Positions 1 to 6,509 of a stretch of DNA of 12,144 nt are shown piece after piece (the first letter of the stretch is position 1; the number at the start of each line of letters is the position of its first letter). The stretch lies in contig CAILDT010000408.1 in the NCBI GenBank assembly GCA_903833025.1, positions 1-12,144 on the forward strand. Reading direction: 5' to 3'. The translations under genes and the position numbers were made by a program. The DNA comes from an uncultured Bacteroidota bacterium. GTDB taxonomy: Bacteria; Bacteroidota; Bacteroidia; 2-12-FULL-35-15. The notes beneath the pieces are model-generated. The model ran no database searches. It saw only the letters and a program-made list of their open reading frames with translations, and was not told where the DNA came from.

Positions 1-95
1 ACTGGTTCTGTGGGAAAATCTTTCTTTTTCAAACAAGAAAAATTAATGGTGCAGATAAACAAAACAAAGAAAAATAAATAAATAAACCGTTTCAT
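1..95 (-). CDS. Lipoprotein, N-terminal fragment (runs off left edge)
   Basis: Reading the minus strand from an ATG at 95-93 gives 31 open codons to the window edge. The product begins MKRFIYLFFF and continues through a hydrophobic stretch to a lipobox-like INFSC, with the cysteine at residue 21, followed by the charged run LKKKDF. This is a textbook type II (lipoprotein) signal peptide: two basic residues, about 15 hydrophobic residues, then a cysteine to be lipidated. The protein is therefore probably anchored in the outer or inner membrane, facing the periplasm. The leader just upstream is A-rich (TTTAAAAAG), as is usual in Bacteroidetes. Nothing can be said about the mature domain because it lies outside the window. 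It is divergent from the LuxE-like gene. Seen: signal peptide and open frame. Inferred: that it is a real gene. Confidence 0.6.
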   Translation of the reverse strand, partial: MKRFIYLFFFVLFICTINFSCLKKKDFPTEP

Positions 96-221
96 CTTTT
101 TAAATTGGAATATAAAGGTAGTAAATATTTTTCTATCAAAATAAAGAATATGAAACTAATCTTTTTTAGTAGGTTTGTAAAAACAAATTGTAATGTTGCT
201 TTGTTGTTGAATTACTAAACT
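96..221. promoter_or_regulatory. Divergent intergenic spacer with candidate promoter boxes
   Basis: This AT-rich 126-bp spacer separates two divergent starts and must carry both promoters if both are genes. For the plus-strand gene there are two candidate -7 boxes of the Bacteroidetes TAnnTTTG type. TAGGTTTG at 170-177 is a perfect match but has no TTG at the right distance upstream. TATTTTTC at 126-133 is one mismatch off but has TTG at 105-107, 18 bp upstream. For the minus-strand lipoprotein the best box is TACCTTTA (119-112), one mismatch off and close to the ATG. None of these is decisive. Confidence 0.3.
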
Positions 222-1211
222 ATGAAACCAGATATCGATAGAATATTTACAATTACTTCTCCTTCCGAATTCAAACAGTTGGCATTAGATGTATTCCGAT
301 TTCAGGCGAGCAAAAATGAGGTGTATAAACAATACGTTACTGCCCTTAAAATTAATATTGATACTGTTAATGACATAAAACAAATCCCTTTTTTACCCAT
401 TGAGTTTTTTAAAACACATAAAATAACAACAGCGTCAGCGAACAACATCAGCGAACAACTATTTACCAGTAGCGGAACTACGGGAACAATTCAAAGCAAA
501 CATTATGTAAATGATGTTTCTATTTATGAAAAAAGTTATTTAAAAGCATTTGAATTGTTTTATGGAAACGTACAAGATTATTGTATTCTGGCATTGCTTC
601 CATCTTATCTGGAACGAGATGGCTCATCGCTTATTTATATGGTGGATGATTTAATTAATAAAAGTAAACACCCTGAAAGTGGATTTTATCTTAACAATTA
701 TGATGAGTTAATTAGCAAGATAAATAAGCTCGAACAACAAAAACAAAAAACTATTTTGATAGGTGTTACTTATGCTTTGTTAGATTTAACAGAGAAGCAA
801 AACTTCAACTTGAAACATACTATCATAATGGAAACAGGTGGTATGAAGGGAAAAAGAAAAGAAATGGTAAGAGAAGAATTACATACTATTTTATGCAAAG
901 GGTTTGGAGTAAATGTTATCCATAGCGAATACGGAATGACGGAACTTTTATCGCAAGCATATTCAAAAGGGAATGGAATATTTAATTGTCCGCCTTGGAT
1001 GCAAGTATTAATAAGAGATACCAACGACCCATTTACTTTTTTACCCTACAATAAAACAGGTGGAATAAATGTAATTGACTTAGCTAATATTAATTCCTGT
1101 TCGTTTATTGCTACACAAGATTTAGGTAAAATGTTTCCTGATAATTCTTTTGAAGTACTCGGACGCTATGATAACAGCGATATAAGAGGATGCAATTTGT
1201 TAGTTGAATAA
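222..1211 (+). CDS. LuxE/PaaK-like acyl-protein synthetase (adenylate-forming enzyme)
   Basis: A 329-residue protein of the LuxE acyl-protein synthetase / phenylacetate-CoA-ligase-like branch of the ANL adenylate-forming superfamily. Such enzymes activate a carboxylic acid with ATP and pass the acyl group to a thiol. Visible motifs: the Ser/Thr/Gly-rich phosphate loop TSSGTTG (residues 82-88), EYGMTE (236-241, the adenine/Mg motif that follows strand A5), and the C-terminal GRYDNSDIRGC (314-324), corresponding to the GR.D..I..RG hinge region. The chain ends six residues after Cys324. The large C-terminal swinging domain of full acyl-CoA ligases is absent, as in LuxE. LuxE proteins are acylated on a cysteine close to the C terminus, so Cys324 is a candidate acceptor (inference). 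No LuxC or LuxD partner is in the window; bioluminescence is not implied. Many Bacteroidetes genomes carry such a gene annotated only as 'acyl transferase'. Substrate unknown. Confidence 0.8.
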   Translation: MKPDIDRIFTITSPSEFKQLALDVFRFQASKNEVYKQYVTALKINIDTVNDIKQIPFLPIEFFKTHKITTASANNISEQLFTSSGTTGTIQSKHYVNDVSIYEKSYLKAFELFYGNVQDYCILALLPSYLERDGSSLIYMVDDLINKSKHPESGFYLNNYDELISKINKLEQQKQKTILIGVTYALLDLTEKQNFNLKHTIIMETGGMKGKRKEMVREELHTILCKGFGVNVIHSEYGMTELLSQAYSKGNGIFNCPPWMQVLIRDTNDPFTFLPYNKTGGINVIDLANINSCSFIATQDLGKMFPDNSFEVLGRYDNSDIRGCNLLVE

Positions 1212-1217
1212 ACTAAC
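1199..1217. terminator. Short hairpin spanning two convergent stop codons
   Basis: A 7-bp stem (GTTAGTT, loop GAATA, AACTAAC) overlaps both the TAA of the LuxE-like gene (1209-1211) and the TAG of tyrS (1215-1213). Only 1 bp separates the two stops. In the plus direction it is followed by a moderately T-rich stretch; in the minus direction it is not. The stem has only two G-C pairs, so terminator function is doubtful. No other candidate terminator is visible between these convergent genes. Confidence 0.25.
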
Positions 1218-2496
1218 TTACTTTTATCAAATAATAATTCTTCTTCCCTTTTTGAACAAGAATATATTTATTATTAATAAGATGTTCCATAGTAACTTTC
1301 ATATCCACACTTTCCACTTTTGTTTTATTTATAGAAACTCCTCCTCCTTGTATCATCTTACGGGCTTCGCCTTTTGAAGGAAAGATGTTTGTTTTTTCAG
1401 TAATAAAATTAATAATATCAATTCCAGTTTCTAATTCCGATTTTGGTATTTCAAATTGTTCCACACCTTCAAACACAGAAAGGAAATCTTCTTCTGATAA
1501 CTTTTGTAAACTCTCTGCAGTTCCTTTTCCGAAAAGTATTTCGGATGCTTCTGTTGCTGCATTATAATCTTCTTCCGAATGAACTCTTATCGTAATATCT
1601 TTTGCCAAAGCTTTTTGTAATACCCTTAAATGAGGGGCTGTATTGTGCTCTGCTTCCAGTTTTTCTATTTCTTCTTTAGTAAATAAAGTAAATATTCTGA
1701 TATACGTTTTTGCATCCTCATCACTTGCATTTAACCAAAACTGGTAAAATTTATAAGGAGATGTTTTTGTTTTATCTAACCAAATATTACCTGTTTCTGT
1801 TTTACCAAACTTAGTTCCGTCAGCTTTTTTAATTAAGGGTGTTGTCAATGCAAATGCTTCCCCTCCCGATTTACGTCTTATTAATTCTGTCCCAGTTAAA
1901 ATATTTCCCCATTGGTCGGAGCCCCCCATTTGAAGTTGTATGTTTTTGTTTTTCCAGAGGTAATAAAAATCGTAGCCTTGAATTAATTGGTAGCTGAACT
2001 CAGTAAAACTCATCCCCTTTTCTAAACGGTTCTTTACCGAATCTTTCGCCATCATATAATTTACGCTGATATGTTTTCCTATATCACGAATAAATTCCAG
2101 CAGCGTAAATTCTTTAAACCAATCATAATTATTAACTATTTCTGCTGAATTTGCACCACAATTAAAATCAAGAAATTTTTCCAATTGCTTTTTCTGACAA
2201 GCGACATTGTAATTTAAAGTAGCTTCGTCCAAAAGATTTCTTTCCGCTGATTTGCCTGAAGGGTCGCCAACCATACCAGTAGCACCGCCAACCAAAGCTA
2301 TTGGCTTGTGTCCTGCCTTTTGAAAGTGAAGTAACATCATTACCGGAACCATATTTCCAATACCAAGCGAATCTGCAGTAGGGTCGAAACCGATATAACC
2401 CGCCACCATTTGTTTATTCAATAACTCTTCTGTGCCCGGCATAATATCCTGTACCATACCACGCCACTTTAATTCTTCTACAAAATTCTTTATCAT
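1213..2496 (-). CDS. tyrS: Tyrosyl-tRNA synthetase
   Basis: Class I TyrRS of 427 residues that charges tRNA-Tyr in the cytoplasm. Residues 36-86 match the Rossmann core (GFDPTADSL at 36-44, LVGGATGMVGDPSGKSAER at 68-86). The tyrosine-pocket motifs YQLIQGYD (169-176) and GGSDQWGN (191-198) are intact, the KMSKS equivalent is KFGKT (229-233), and an S4-like RNA-binding domain fills about 365-425. The HIGH signature reads GIGN (45-48): both histidines are replaced. The open frame extends 14 codons further upstream to 2538, but I start at the ATG at 2496 because family members begin close to NFVEELKWRGM and because a strong promoter -7 box (2516-2523) lies inside that extension. The gene is monocistronic, converges on the LuxE-like gene and follows the sdh terminator. 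Confidence 0.96.
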   Translation of the reverse strand: MIKNFVEELKWRGMVQDIMPGTEELLNKQMVAGYIGFDPTADSLGIGNMVPVMMLLHFQKAGHKPIALVGGATGMVGDPSGKSAERNLLDEATLNYNVACQKKQLEKFLDFNCGANSAEIVNNYDWFKEFTLLEFIRDIGKHISVNYMMAKDSVKNRLEKGMSFTEFSYQLIQGYDFYYLWKNKNIQLQMGGSDQWGNILTGTELIRRKSGGEAFALTTPLIKKADGTKFGKTETGNIWLDKTKTSPYKFYQFWLNASDEDAKTYIRIFTLFTKEEIEKLEAEHNTAPHLRVLQKALAKDITIRVHSEEDYNAATEASEILFGKGTAESLQKLSEEDFLSVFEGVEQFEIPKSELETGIDIINFITEKTNIFPSKGEARKMIQGGGVSINKTKVESVDMKVTMEHLINNKYILVQKGKKNYYLIKVS

Positions 2497-2515
2497 ATTA
2501 TTTTTATTGGAGGTG

Positions 2516-2549
2516 CAAATGTAGGGATTGTAAATCATAAAAAAACCAA
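2516..2549 (-). promoter_or_regulatory. tyrS promoter (Bacteroidetes sigma-ABfr type)
   Basis: On the minus strand TACATTTG (2523-2516) matches TAnnTTTG exactly. A TTG (2549-2547) lies 23 bp upstream, at the long end of the 17-23 bp range reported for this promoter class. Transcription would start about 7 bp downstream, leaving a leader of roughly 10-15 nt before the ATG at 2496. The -33 element is embedded in the hairpin of the sdh terminator. Confidence 0.6.
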
Positions 2550-2571
2550 CCTTAATTAAGATTGGTTTTTT
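2539..2571 (-). terminator. Rho-independent terminator of the sdh operon
   Basis: Ten-base arms at 2540-2549 and 2562-2571 (AAAAAACCAA / TTGGTTTTTT) pair perfectly. They enclose one C/A mismatch and an inner self-complementary CTTAATTAAG. Read on the minus strand the hairpin ends in a run of seven T, and it starts about 20 bp after the sdhB stop, so it terminates sdhCAB. The symmetric A/T ends make it bidirectional in principle, but no plus-strand gene leads into it. Confidence 0.85.
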
Positions 2572-2592
2572 ATAAAGATTAAGAACGAATTC

Positions 2593-3345
2593 TTACTCTT
2601 TTAAATTAGCAGTAAAATATTCTCTGTTCATTCGTGCAATATTTTCCAACGAAATCCCTTTAGGGCATTCCACTTCGCAAGCACCTGTATTACTACAATT
2701 TCCAAAACCTTCCTCATCCATTTGTGCAACCATATTTTTAACACGGGCAGTTGCTTCCACCCTACCTTGCGGCAATAAAGCCAGTTGCGAAACTTTTGCA
2801 GAAACAAACAACATAGCCGAAGAATTTTTGCAAGTTGCCACACAAGCCCCACAACCAATACAAGCAGCAGCATTAAACGAAGCGTCTGCATCTGGTTTTG
2901 GAATAGGAATATTATTTGCATCCTGTGCATTGCCTGTATTAACAGATATAAAACCACCTTTGGAAATAATTCTGTCGAATGCAGAACGGTCAACAGTTAA
3001 ATCTTTTATAACTGGAAAAGCGGCTGCCCTCCAAGGTTCTACAACTATTGTATCGCCGTCTTTAAACGAACGCATATGTAACTGGCAGGTAGTTACTCCT
3101 CGTTTTGGTCCGTGTGGACGACCATTAATAAACATACTGCACATACCGCAAATGCCTTCTCGACAATCGTGGTCAAACGCAATTGGTTCTTCGCCCTTAG
3201 TAATTAACTGTTCATTTAAAACATCAAACATCTCCAGAAAAGACATATCAGGAGAAATATCTTTTACAGGATAAGTAACCAATTTACCTGTTGCTTTGTC
3301 GTTTTTCTGACGCCAAACTTTTAGCGTTAAATTCATATTTTTCAT
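2593..3345 (-). CDS. sdhB: Succinate dehydrogenase / fumarate reductase iron-sulfur subunit
   Basis: A 250-residue iron-sulfur subunit that carries electrons from the SdhA flavin to the membrane quinone site. The N-terminal ferredoxin domain holds the [2Fe-2S] ligands Cys61, Cys66, Cys69 and Cys87 (CREGICGMC and TTC). The C-terminal domain has C-x2-C-x2-C (162, 165, 168) plus Cys227 for [4Fe-4S], and Cys172, Cys217 and Cys223 for the third cluster. Length is normal for the family. The start is uncertain by three codons: ATG at 3345 (MKNMNL) or at 3336 (MNLTLK). The second resembles relatives better and would leave A-rich leader sequence in front. The gene is separated from sdhA by a small ORF and its inverted repeats, whose nearer arm stops 2 bp before the first ATG. 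It is followed by a clear terminator. Confidence 0.95.
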   Translation of the reverse strand: MKNMNLTLKVWRQKNDKATGKLVTYPVKDISPDMSFLEMFDVLNEQLITKGEEPIAFDHDCREGICGMCSMFINGRPHGPKRGVTTCQLHMRSFKDGDTIVVEPWRAAAFPVIKDLTVDRSAFDRIISKGGFISVNTGNAQDANNIPIPKPDADASFNAAACIGCGACVATCKNSSAMLFVSAKVSQLALLPQGRVEATARVKNMVAQMDEEGFGNCSNTGACEVECPKGISLENIARMNREYFTANLKE

Positions 3346-3347
3346 AA

Positions 3348-3369
3348 GCGAATAGTTAATAGGAAATAG
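3348..3369. repeat. Inverted-repeat arm, sdhB side of the island
   Basis: This 22-bp arm (beginning GCGAATAGTTAATAGG) is the reverse complement of 3770-3791 with one mismatch (A for C near the inner end). The adjoining base (3347 with 3792) also pairs, giving about 23 bp. The arm lies between the stop of the four-helix-bundle ORF and the sdhB ATG. Confidence 0.9.
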
Positions 3370-3377
3370 TTAAAAGA

Positions 3378-3767
3378 CTATGTGTTCCCAGTTATTTCAA
3401 TTTTTTGTTGTATGCTTTTAATTAATCCTTGAAGAATTCTTCCTACCTCTTCAATTCCTTTTGAAATCAATAAATATATATCTTCATTAATGTATTTTAG
3501 ATTCTTGGAAATTAAAATCAATGTCTCAACTTCCATTAAAGAACCTCTTGATATTCTTAAAAACTGTAAATAATTTTTTGAAGATTCTCTTCCCCAACCT
3601 TCAGCAATATTAGAAGGAATGGAAACAACAGCACGATTTAATTGATTTACTATTCCAAATTTTTCTTCCATAGGGAAATTTCTTGTTATAGTATAAATTT
3701 CAGTAACAAGAAGAATTGCCTTTTGCCAAACAATTAAATCTTTATATGTACTTATTTTGTTACTCAC
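3378..3767 (-). CDS. Four-helix-bundle protein, S23 / 23S rRNA intervening-sequence family
   Basis: A 129-residue cytoplasmic protein with the diagnostic family pattern: YKDLIVWQKA near the N terminus (8-17), then VSIPSNIAEGWGRES and YLQFLRISRGSLMEVET in the central helices. Members are predicted four-helix bundles. They are found in 23S rRNA intervening sequences, as scattered stand-alone genes across Bacteroidetes, and are related to the Avd accessory protein of diversity-generating retroelements. The molecular function is unknown; nucleic-acid binding is commonly suggested. No reverse transcriptase or variable-repeat pair is in this window. The start is a GTG (3767); no in-frame ATG lies upstream. 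The GTG is 2 nt inside one inverted arm and the stop is 8 nt short of the other, so the gene fits the island tightly. It would be transcribed from the sdh promoter. Confidence 0.88.
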   Translation of the reverse strand: MSNKISTYKDLIVWQKAILLVTEIYTITRNFPMEEKFGIVNQLNRAVVSIPSNIAEGWGRESSKNYLQFLRISRGSLMEVETLILISKNLKYINEDIYLLISKGIEEVGRILQGLIKSIQQKIEITGNT

Positions 3768-3769
3768 GT

Positions 3770-3791
3770 CTATTGCCTATTAACTATTCGC
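3770..3791. repeat. Inverted-repeat arm, sdhA side of the island
   Basis: This 22-bp partner of 3348-3369 matches at 21 of 22 positions in inverted orientation. Its first 10 bases (CTATTGCCTA, 3770-3779) recur directly at 3791-3800, where the last three bases form the sdhA stop codon. The arm lies immediately downstream of sdhA and immediately upstream of the GTG start of the small ORF, so it also serves as that ORF's leader. Confidence 0.9.
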
Positions 3792-3797
3792 TATTGC

Positions 3798-5777
3798 CTA
3801 CTTGTAACTTCTTTGACTTGGATGCACCACATCAAAAACTAATTCTTCTTTATGTAATTCGTAATTATTATTTCCTTTGTTTTCCCAAGCAGCAACATAA
3901 GAATATTTATCATCATCGCGTTTTGCTTCACCATCTTCTGTTTGCGATTCTTCACGGAAATGCCCACCACAACTTTCATTTCTATTCAACGCATCCATAC
4001 ACATCAATTCTCCCAACTCAAGGAAATCAGCTACTCTACCTGCTTTCTCCAATTCGGGATTAAACTCATCAGCCGAACCTGTTACACGTACATCTTTCCA
4101 AAACTCTTCTCTTAATGTTTTTATTTCTTCAATTGCTTCTTTCAAACCAGTTGCATTTCTTGCCATTCCGCACTTGTTCCACATTATTTTTCCTAATGCT
4201 TTATGGAAATGGTCAACTGATTTAGTTCCTTTAATGGCGAATAATTTATCAATGATTGCCTGCGCATCTTTTTCAGCGTTAACAAATGCTTCGTGCGTTG
4301 TCGGTATTGCTTTCACACTTATTTCTTTTGATAAATATGAACCAAGAGTATATGGAATTACAAAATAACCATCGGCTAAACCTTGCATTAATGCAGATGC
4401 TCCAAGGCGATTAGCTCCGTGATCAGAGAAATTAGCTTCGCCTAATGCGTACAATCCGGGTACGGTAGTCATTAAATTATAATCAACCCATAAACCACCC
4501 ATTGTATAATGCACAGCAGGGTATATTCGCATCGGTAATTCATAAGGATTCTCGCCAGTAATCTGCTCATACATTTCAAATAAATTACCATACTTTTCTT
4601 CTACCACTTCCTTTCCAAATTTCTTTAATTGTTCGGCAGTAGGATTGTGAATGCCAGATTTAACAGCTTGTGTATGTCCGTAACGAGCAATAGCCGCTTT
4701 GAAATCCAGATATACCGCCATCTTTGAAGTACCTACTCCGTAACCCGCATCACATCTTTCTTTCGCAGCACGTGAAGCCACATCTCTTGGAACAAGGTTT
4801 CCGAATGCAGGATATCTTCTTTCTAAGTAATAATCTCTTTCTTCCTCAGGAATTTCATTTGCTTTGCGAGTATCGCCTTGTTGTTTCGGCACCCATATTC
4901 GTCCATCATTTCGCAACGATTCACTCATCAACGTTAATTTAGATTGATGGTCGCCAGAAACGGGAATACAAGTAGGGTGAATTTGAGTAAAGCAAGGATT
5001 ACCAAAGAACGCTCCTTTTTTATGTGCTTTCCAGGCGGCAGTAACATTACTTCCCATCGCATTTGTAGAAAGATAAAACACATTACCATAACCACCTGTA
5101 CACAACAAAACTGCGTGTCCAAAATGACGTTCCAGTTTACCAGAGATTAAATCTCTCGCAATAATACCTCTTGCCTTCCCTTCAATAGTAACTACTTCCA
5201 GCATTTCGTGACGAGCAAACATTTCTACAGTTCCTAAACCAACCTGACGTTGCAATGCGCTATAAGCCCCAAGTAATAATTGTTGTCCTGTTTGTCCTGC
5301 CGCATAGAATGTACGTTGTACTTGTGTTCCACCAAAAGAACGGTTGCTTAACATACCTCCATATTCTCTTGCAAGTGGCACTCCTTGTGCCACACATTGG
5401 TCAATAATATTTGCACTCACAGAAGCTAATCTATATACATTTGCTTCTCTTGCTCTGTAATCACCACCTTTAACGGTATCATAAAACAAACGAAATGTAC
5501 TATCACCATCATTCTGATAATTTTTTGCTGCATTAATACCGCCTTGTGCAGCAATAGAATGTGCCCTTCGTGCAGAATCCTGAAAACAAAAACATTTTAC
5601 TTTATAACCCATCTCCGCTAAAGATGCAGCTGCAGAAGCACCTGCAAGTCCTGAACCTACAACAATTACTTCTAAACTTCTTTTATTTGCAGGGTTAACC
5701 AAAGCAACAGTGGATTTATATTTCTCCCACTTTTCTTCCAGTTTTCCTTCAGGTATTTTACTATCTAATTTTGACAT
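3798..5777 (-). CDS. sdhA: Succinate dehydrogenase / fumarate reductase flavoprotein subunit
   Basis: A 659-residue catalytic subunit that oxidises succinate to fumarate (or the reverse) on the cytoplasmic side of the inner membrane. The FAD-binding dinucleotide fold starts at VGSGLAGASAA (40-50). RAHSIAAQGG (71-80) carries His73, the likely covalent FAD attachment site. Further on are the substrate-site segments TQIHPTCIPVSG and RYPAFGNLVPRDVASR, with the catalytic arginine region, then HYTMGGLWVD and the second FAD segment GEANFSDHGANRLGASALMQGLADG. The length and the RSYK ending fit the long Bacteroidetes type-B flavoproteins. The start lies 4 bp after the sdhC stop, consistent with co-transcription. 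The TAG stop falls in the first bases of the repeat tract bordering the small inserted ORF. Confidence 0.97.
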   Translation of the reverse strand: MSKLDSKIPEGKLEEKWEKYKSTVALVNPANKRSLEVIVVGSGLAGASAAASLAEMGYKVKCFCFQDSARRAHSIAAQGGINAAKNYQNDGDSTFRLFYDTVKGGDYRAREANVYRLASVSANIIDQCVAQGVPLAREYGGMLSNRSFGGTQVQRTFYAAGQTGQQLLLGAYSALQRQVGLGTVEMFARHEMLEVVTIEGKARGIIARDLISGKLERHFGHAVLLCTGGYGNVFYLSTNAMGSNVTAAWKAHKKGAFFGNPCFTQIHPTCIPVSGDHQSKLTLMSESLRNDGRIWVPKQQGDTRKANEIPEEERDYYLERRYPAFGNLVPRDVASRAAKERCDAGYGVGTSKMAVYLDFKAAIARYGHTQAVKSGIHNPTAEQLKKFGKEVVEEKYGNLFEMYEQITGENPYELPMRIYPAVHYTMGGLWVDYNLMTTVPGLYALGEANFSDHGANRLGASALMQGLADGYFVIPYTLGSYLSKEISVKAIPTTHEAFVNAEKDAQAIIDKLFAIKGTKSVDHFHKALGKIMWNKCGMARNATGLKEAIEEIKTLREEFWKDVRVTGSADEFNPELEKAGRVADFLELGELMCMDALNRNESCGGHFREESQTEDGEAKRDDDKYSYVAAWENKGNNNYELHKEELVFDVVHPSQRSYK

Positions 5778-5781
5778 ATCT

Positions 5782-6465
5782 TTATTTTATTAAACCCATT
5801 AATATTGAAATTGGCATAGCTGCGAAAATAATGCTGATGATTATTGAGAACCAAAAACCAACTGCTTTTATAAGTGGTGTATATTTAGGATGATTTAAAC
5901 CTAATGTTTGAAACGATGATTGGAAGCCGTGAAGCAAATGATAACACAATGAAATTACTCCTAAAACATAAATAACTACCACCCACCAAATATGAAATAC
6001 TTCTTGCATTACTGCATACAGGTTTTCGTTTCCGTTAGCATCTGTGCCGGGCAAACCCGTAAAGCGCGACTTTACCCAAAAGTTTGCAAGATGTATAATT
6101 AAGAACATTAATAATAAACTTCCTAAAATACCCATTGAGCGAGAATACCATTTACTGTTGGCAGCACCATTGTTTACAGCATATTTAACAGGGCGAGCTT
6201 TATTGTTTTGTAACGTAAGTAATAATGCCTGAACCATATGCAATACAAGACCGGCAAAGAGAACATATTCCATTACTTTAATAATAGGATTGGTAGCCAT
6301 AAACTTTGCTCCTTCGTTAAATAGTAGTCCGCCATCATTAAAGAAAATAAATGAATTAAGAAAGCAATGAACAACTAAAAAAGAAATAAGAAACAGACCA
6401 GTTAAGCCCATTAATAACTTCTTGCCAAGTGATGATTGTAAAAATTTACCGGTGGTTGTACTCAT
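5782..6465 (-). CDS. sdhC: Succinate dehydrogenase cytochrome b subunit (b558 family)
   Basis: A 227-residue membrane anchor with five hydrophobic segments at about 17-37, 60-85, 112-131, 155-180 and 199-224. This is the arrangement of the single-subunit type-B anchors that bind two haems b and need no SdhD. Candidate haem-ligand histidines lie in the helices: His33, His76, His125, His158, His176 and His179. It transfers electrons between SdhB and the menaquinone pool. It is first in the operon, with its promoter about 50 bp upstream and a leader of roughly 35-40 nt without a Shine-Dalgarno motif. Confidence 0.94.
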   Translation of the reverse strand: MSTTTGKFLQSSLGKKLLMGLTGLFLISFLVVHCFLNSFIFFNDGGLLFNEGAKFMATNPIIKVMEYVLFAGLVLHMVQALLLTLQNNKARPVKYAVNNGAANSKWYSRSMGILGSLLLMFLIIHLANFWVKSRFTGLPGTDANGNENLYAVMQEVFHIWWVVVIYVLGVISLCYHLLHGFQSSFQTLGLNHPKYTPLIKAVGFWFSIIISIIFAAMPISILMGLIK

Positions 6466-6509
6466 AATTATTTGTTATGTTTTGGTTCGGGGTATTTAAT
6501 TTTGCGATA

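Larger units (their letters stand above)
3348..3791 (-). mobile_element. IVS-like island: small ORF bounded by inverted repeats, inside the sdh operon
   Basis: A 444-bp unit made of one ORF of the S23/four-helix-bundle family and two near-perfect 22-bp inverted arms. It occupies the whole sdhA-sdhB gap, where these genes are normally adjacent. In 23S-rRNA intervening sequences of spirochaetes and some proteobacteria, the homologous ORF also sits inside terminal complementary sequences. No transposase is encoded and I see no convincing target-site duplication. Calling it mobile is an inference from the clean boundaries and its odd position in a conserved operon. Confidence 0.5.

Noticed and set aside
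222..1211. Bioluminescence (lux) gene
   Set aside because: Only the LuxE-like fold is present, with no luxCDAB genes nearby; the family is widespread in non-luminous Bacteroidetes.
2497..2538. N-terminal extension of tyrS (14 codons)
   Set aside because: It contains the -7 promoter box and has no counterpart in the family; the ATG at 2496 is the likelier start.
2828..3274. Plus-strand 148-codon ORF opposite sdhB
   Set aside because: It is a shadow of sdhB in the complementary frame with no recognisable motif. The same applies to the other plus-strand frames opposite sdhA, the aldehyde dehydrogenase and tyrS.
3378..3767. Diversity-generating retroelement (Avd-like accessory protein)
   Set aside because: The protein is of the related four-helix-bundle family, but no reverse transcriptase, template repeat or variable repeat is present in the window.
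3348..3791. Insertion sequence or classical transposon
   Set aside because: It has inverted ends but no transposase and no clear target-site duplication; the ORF is of the S23 family.
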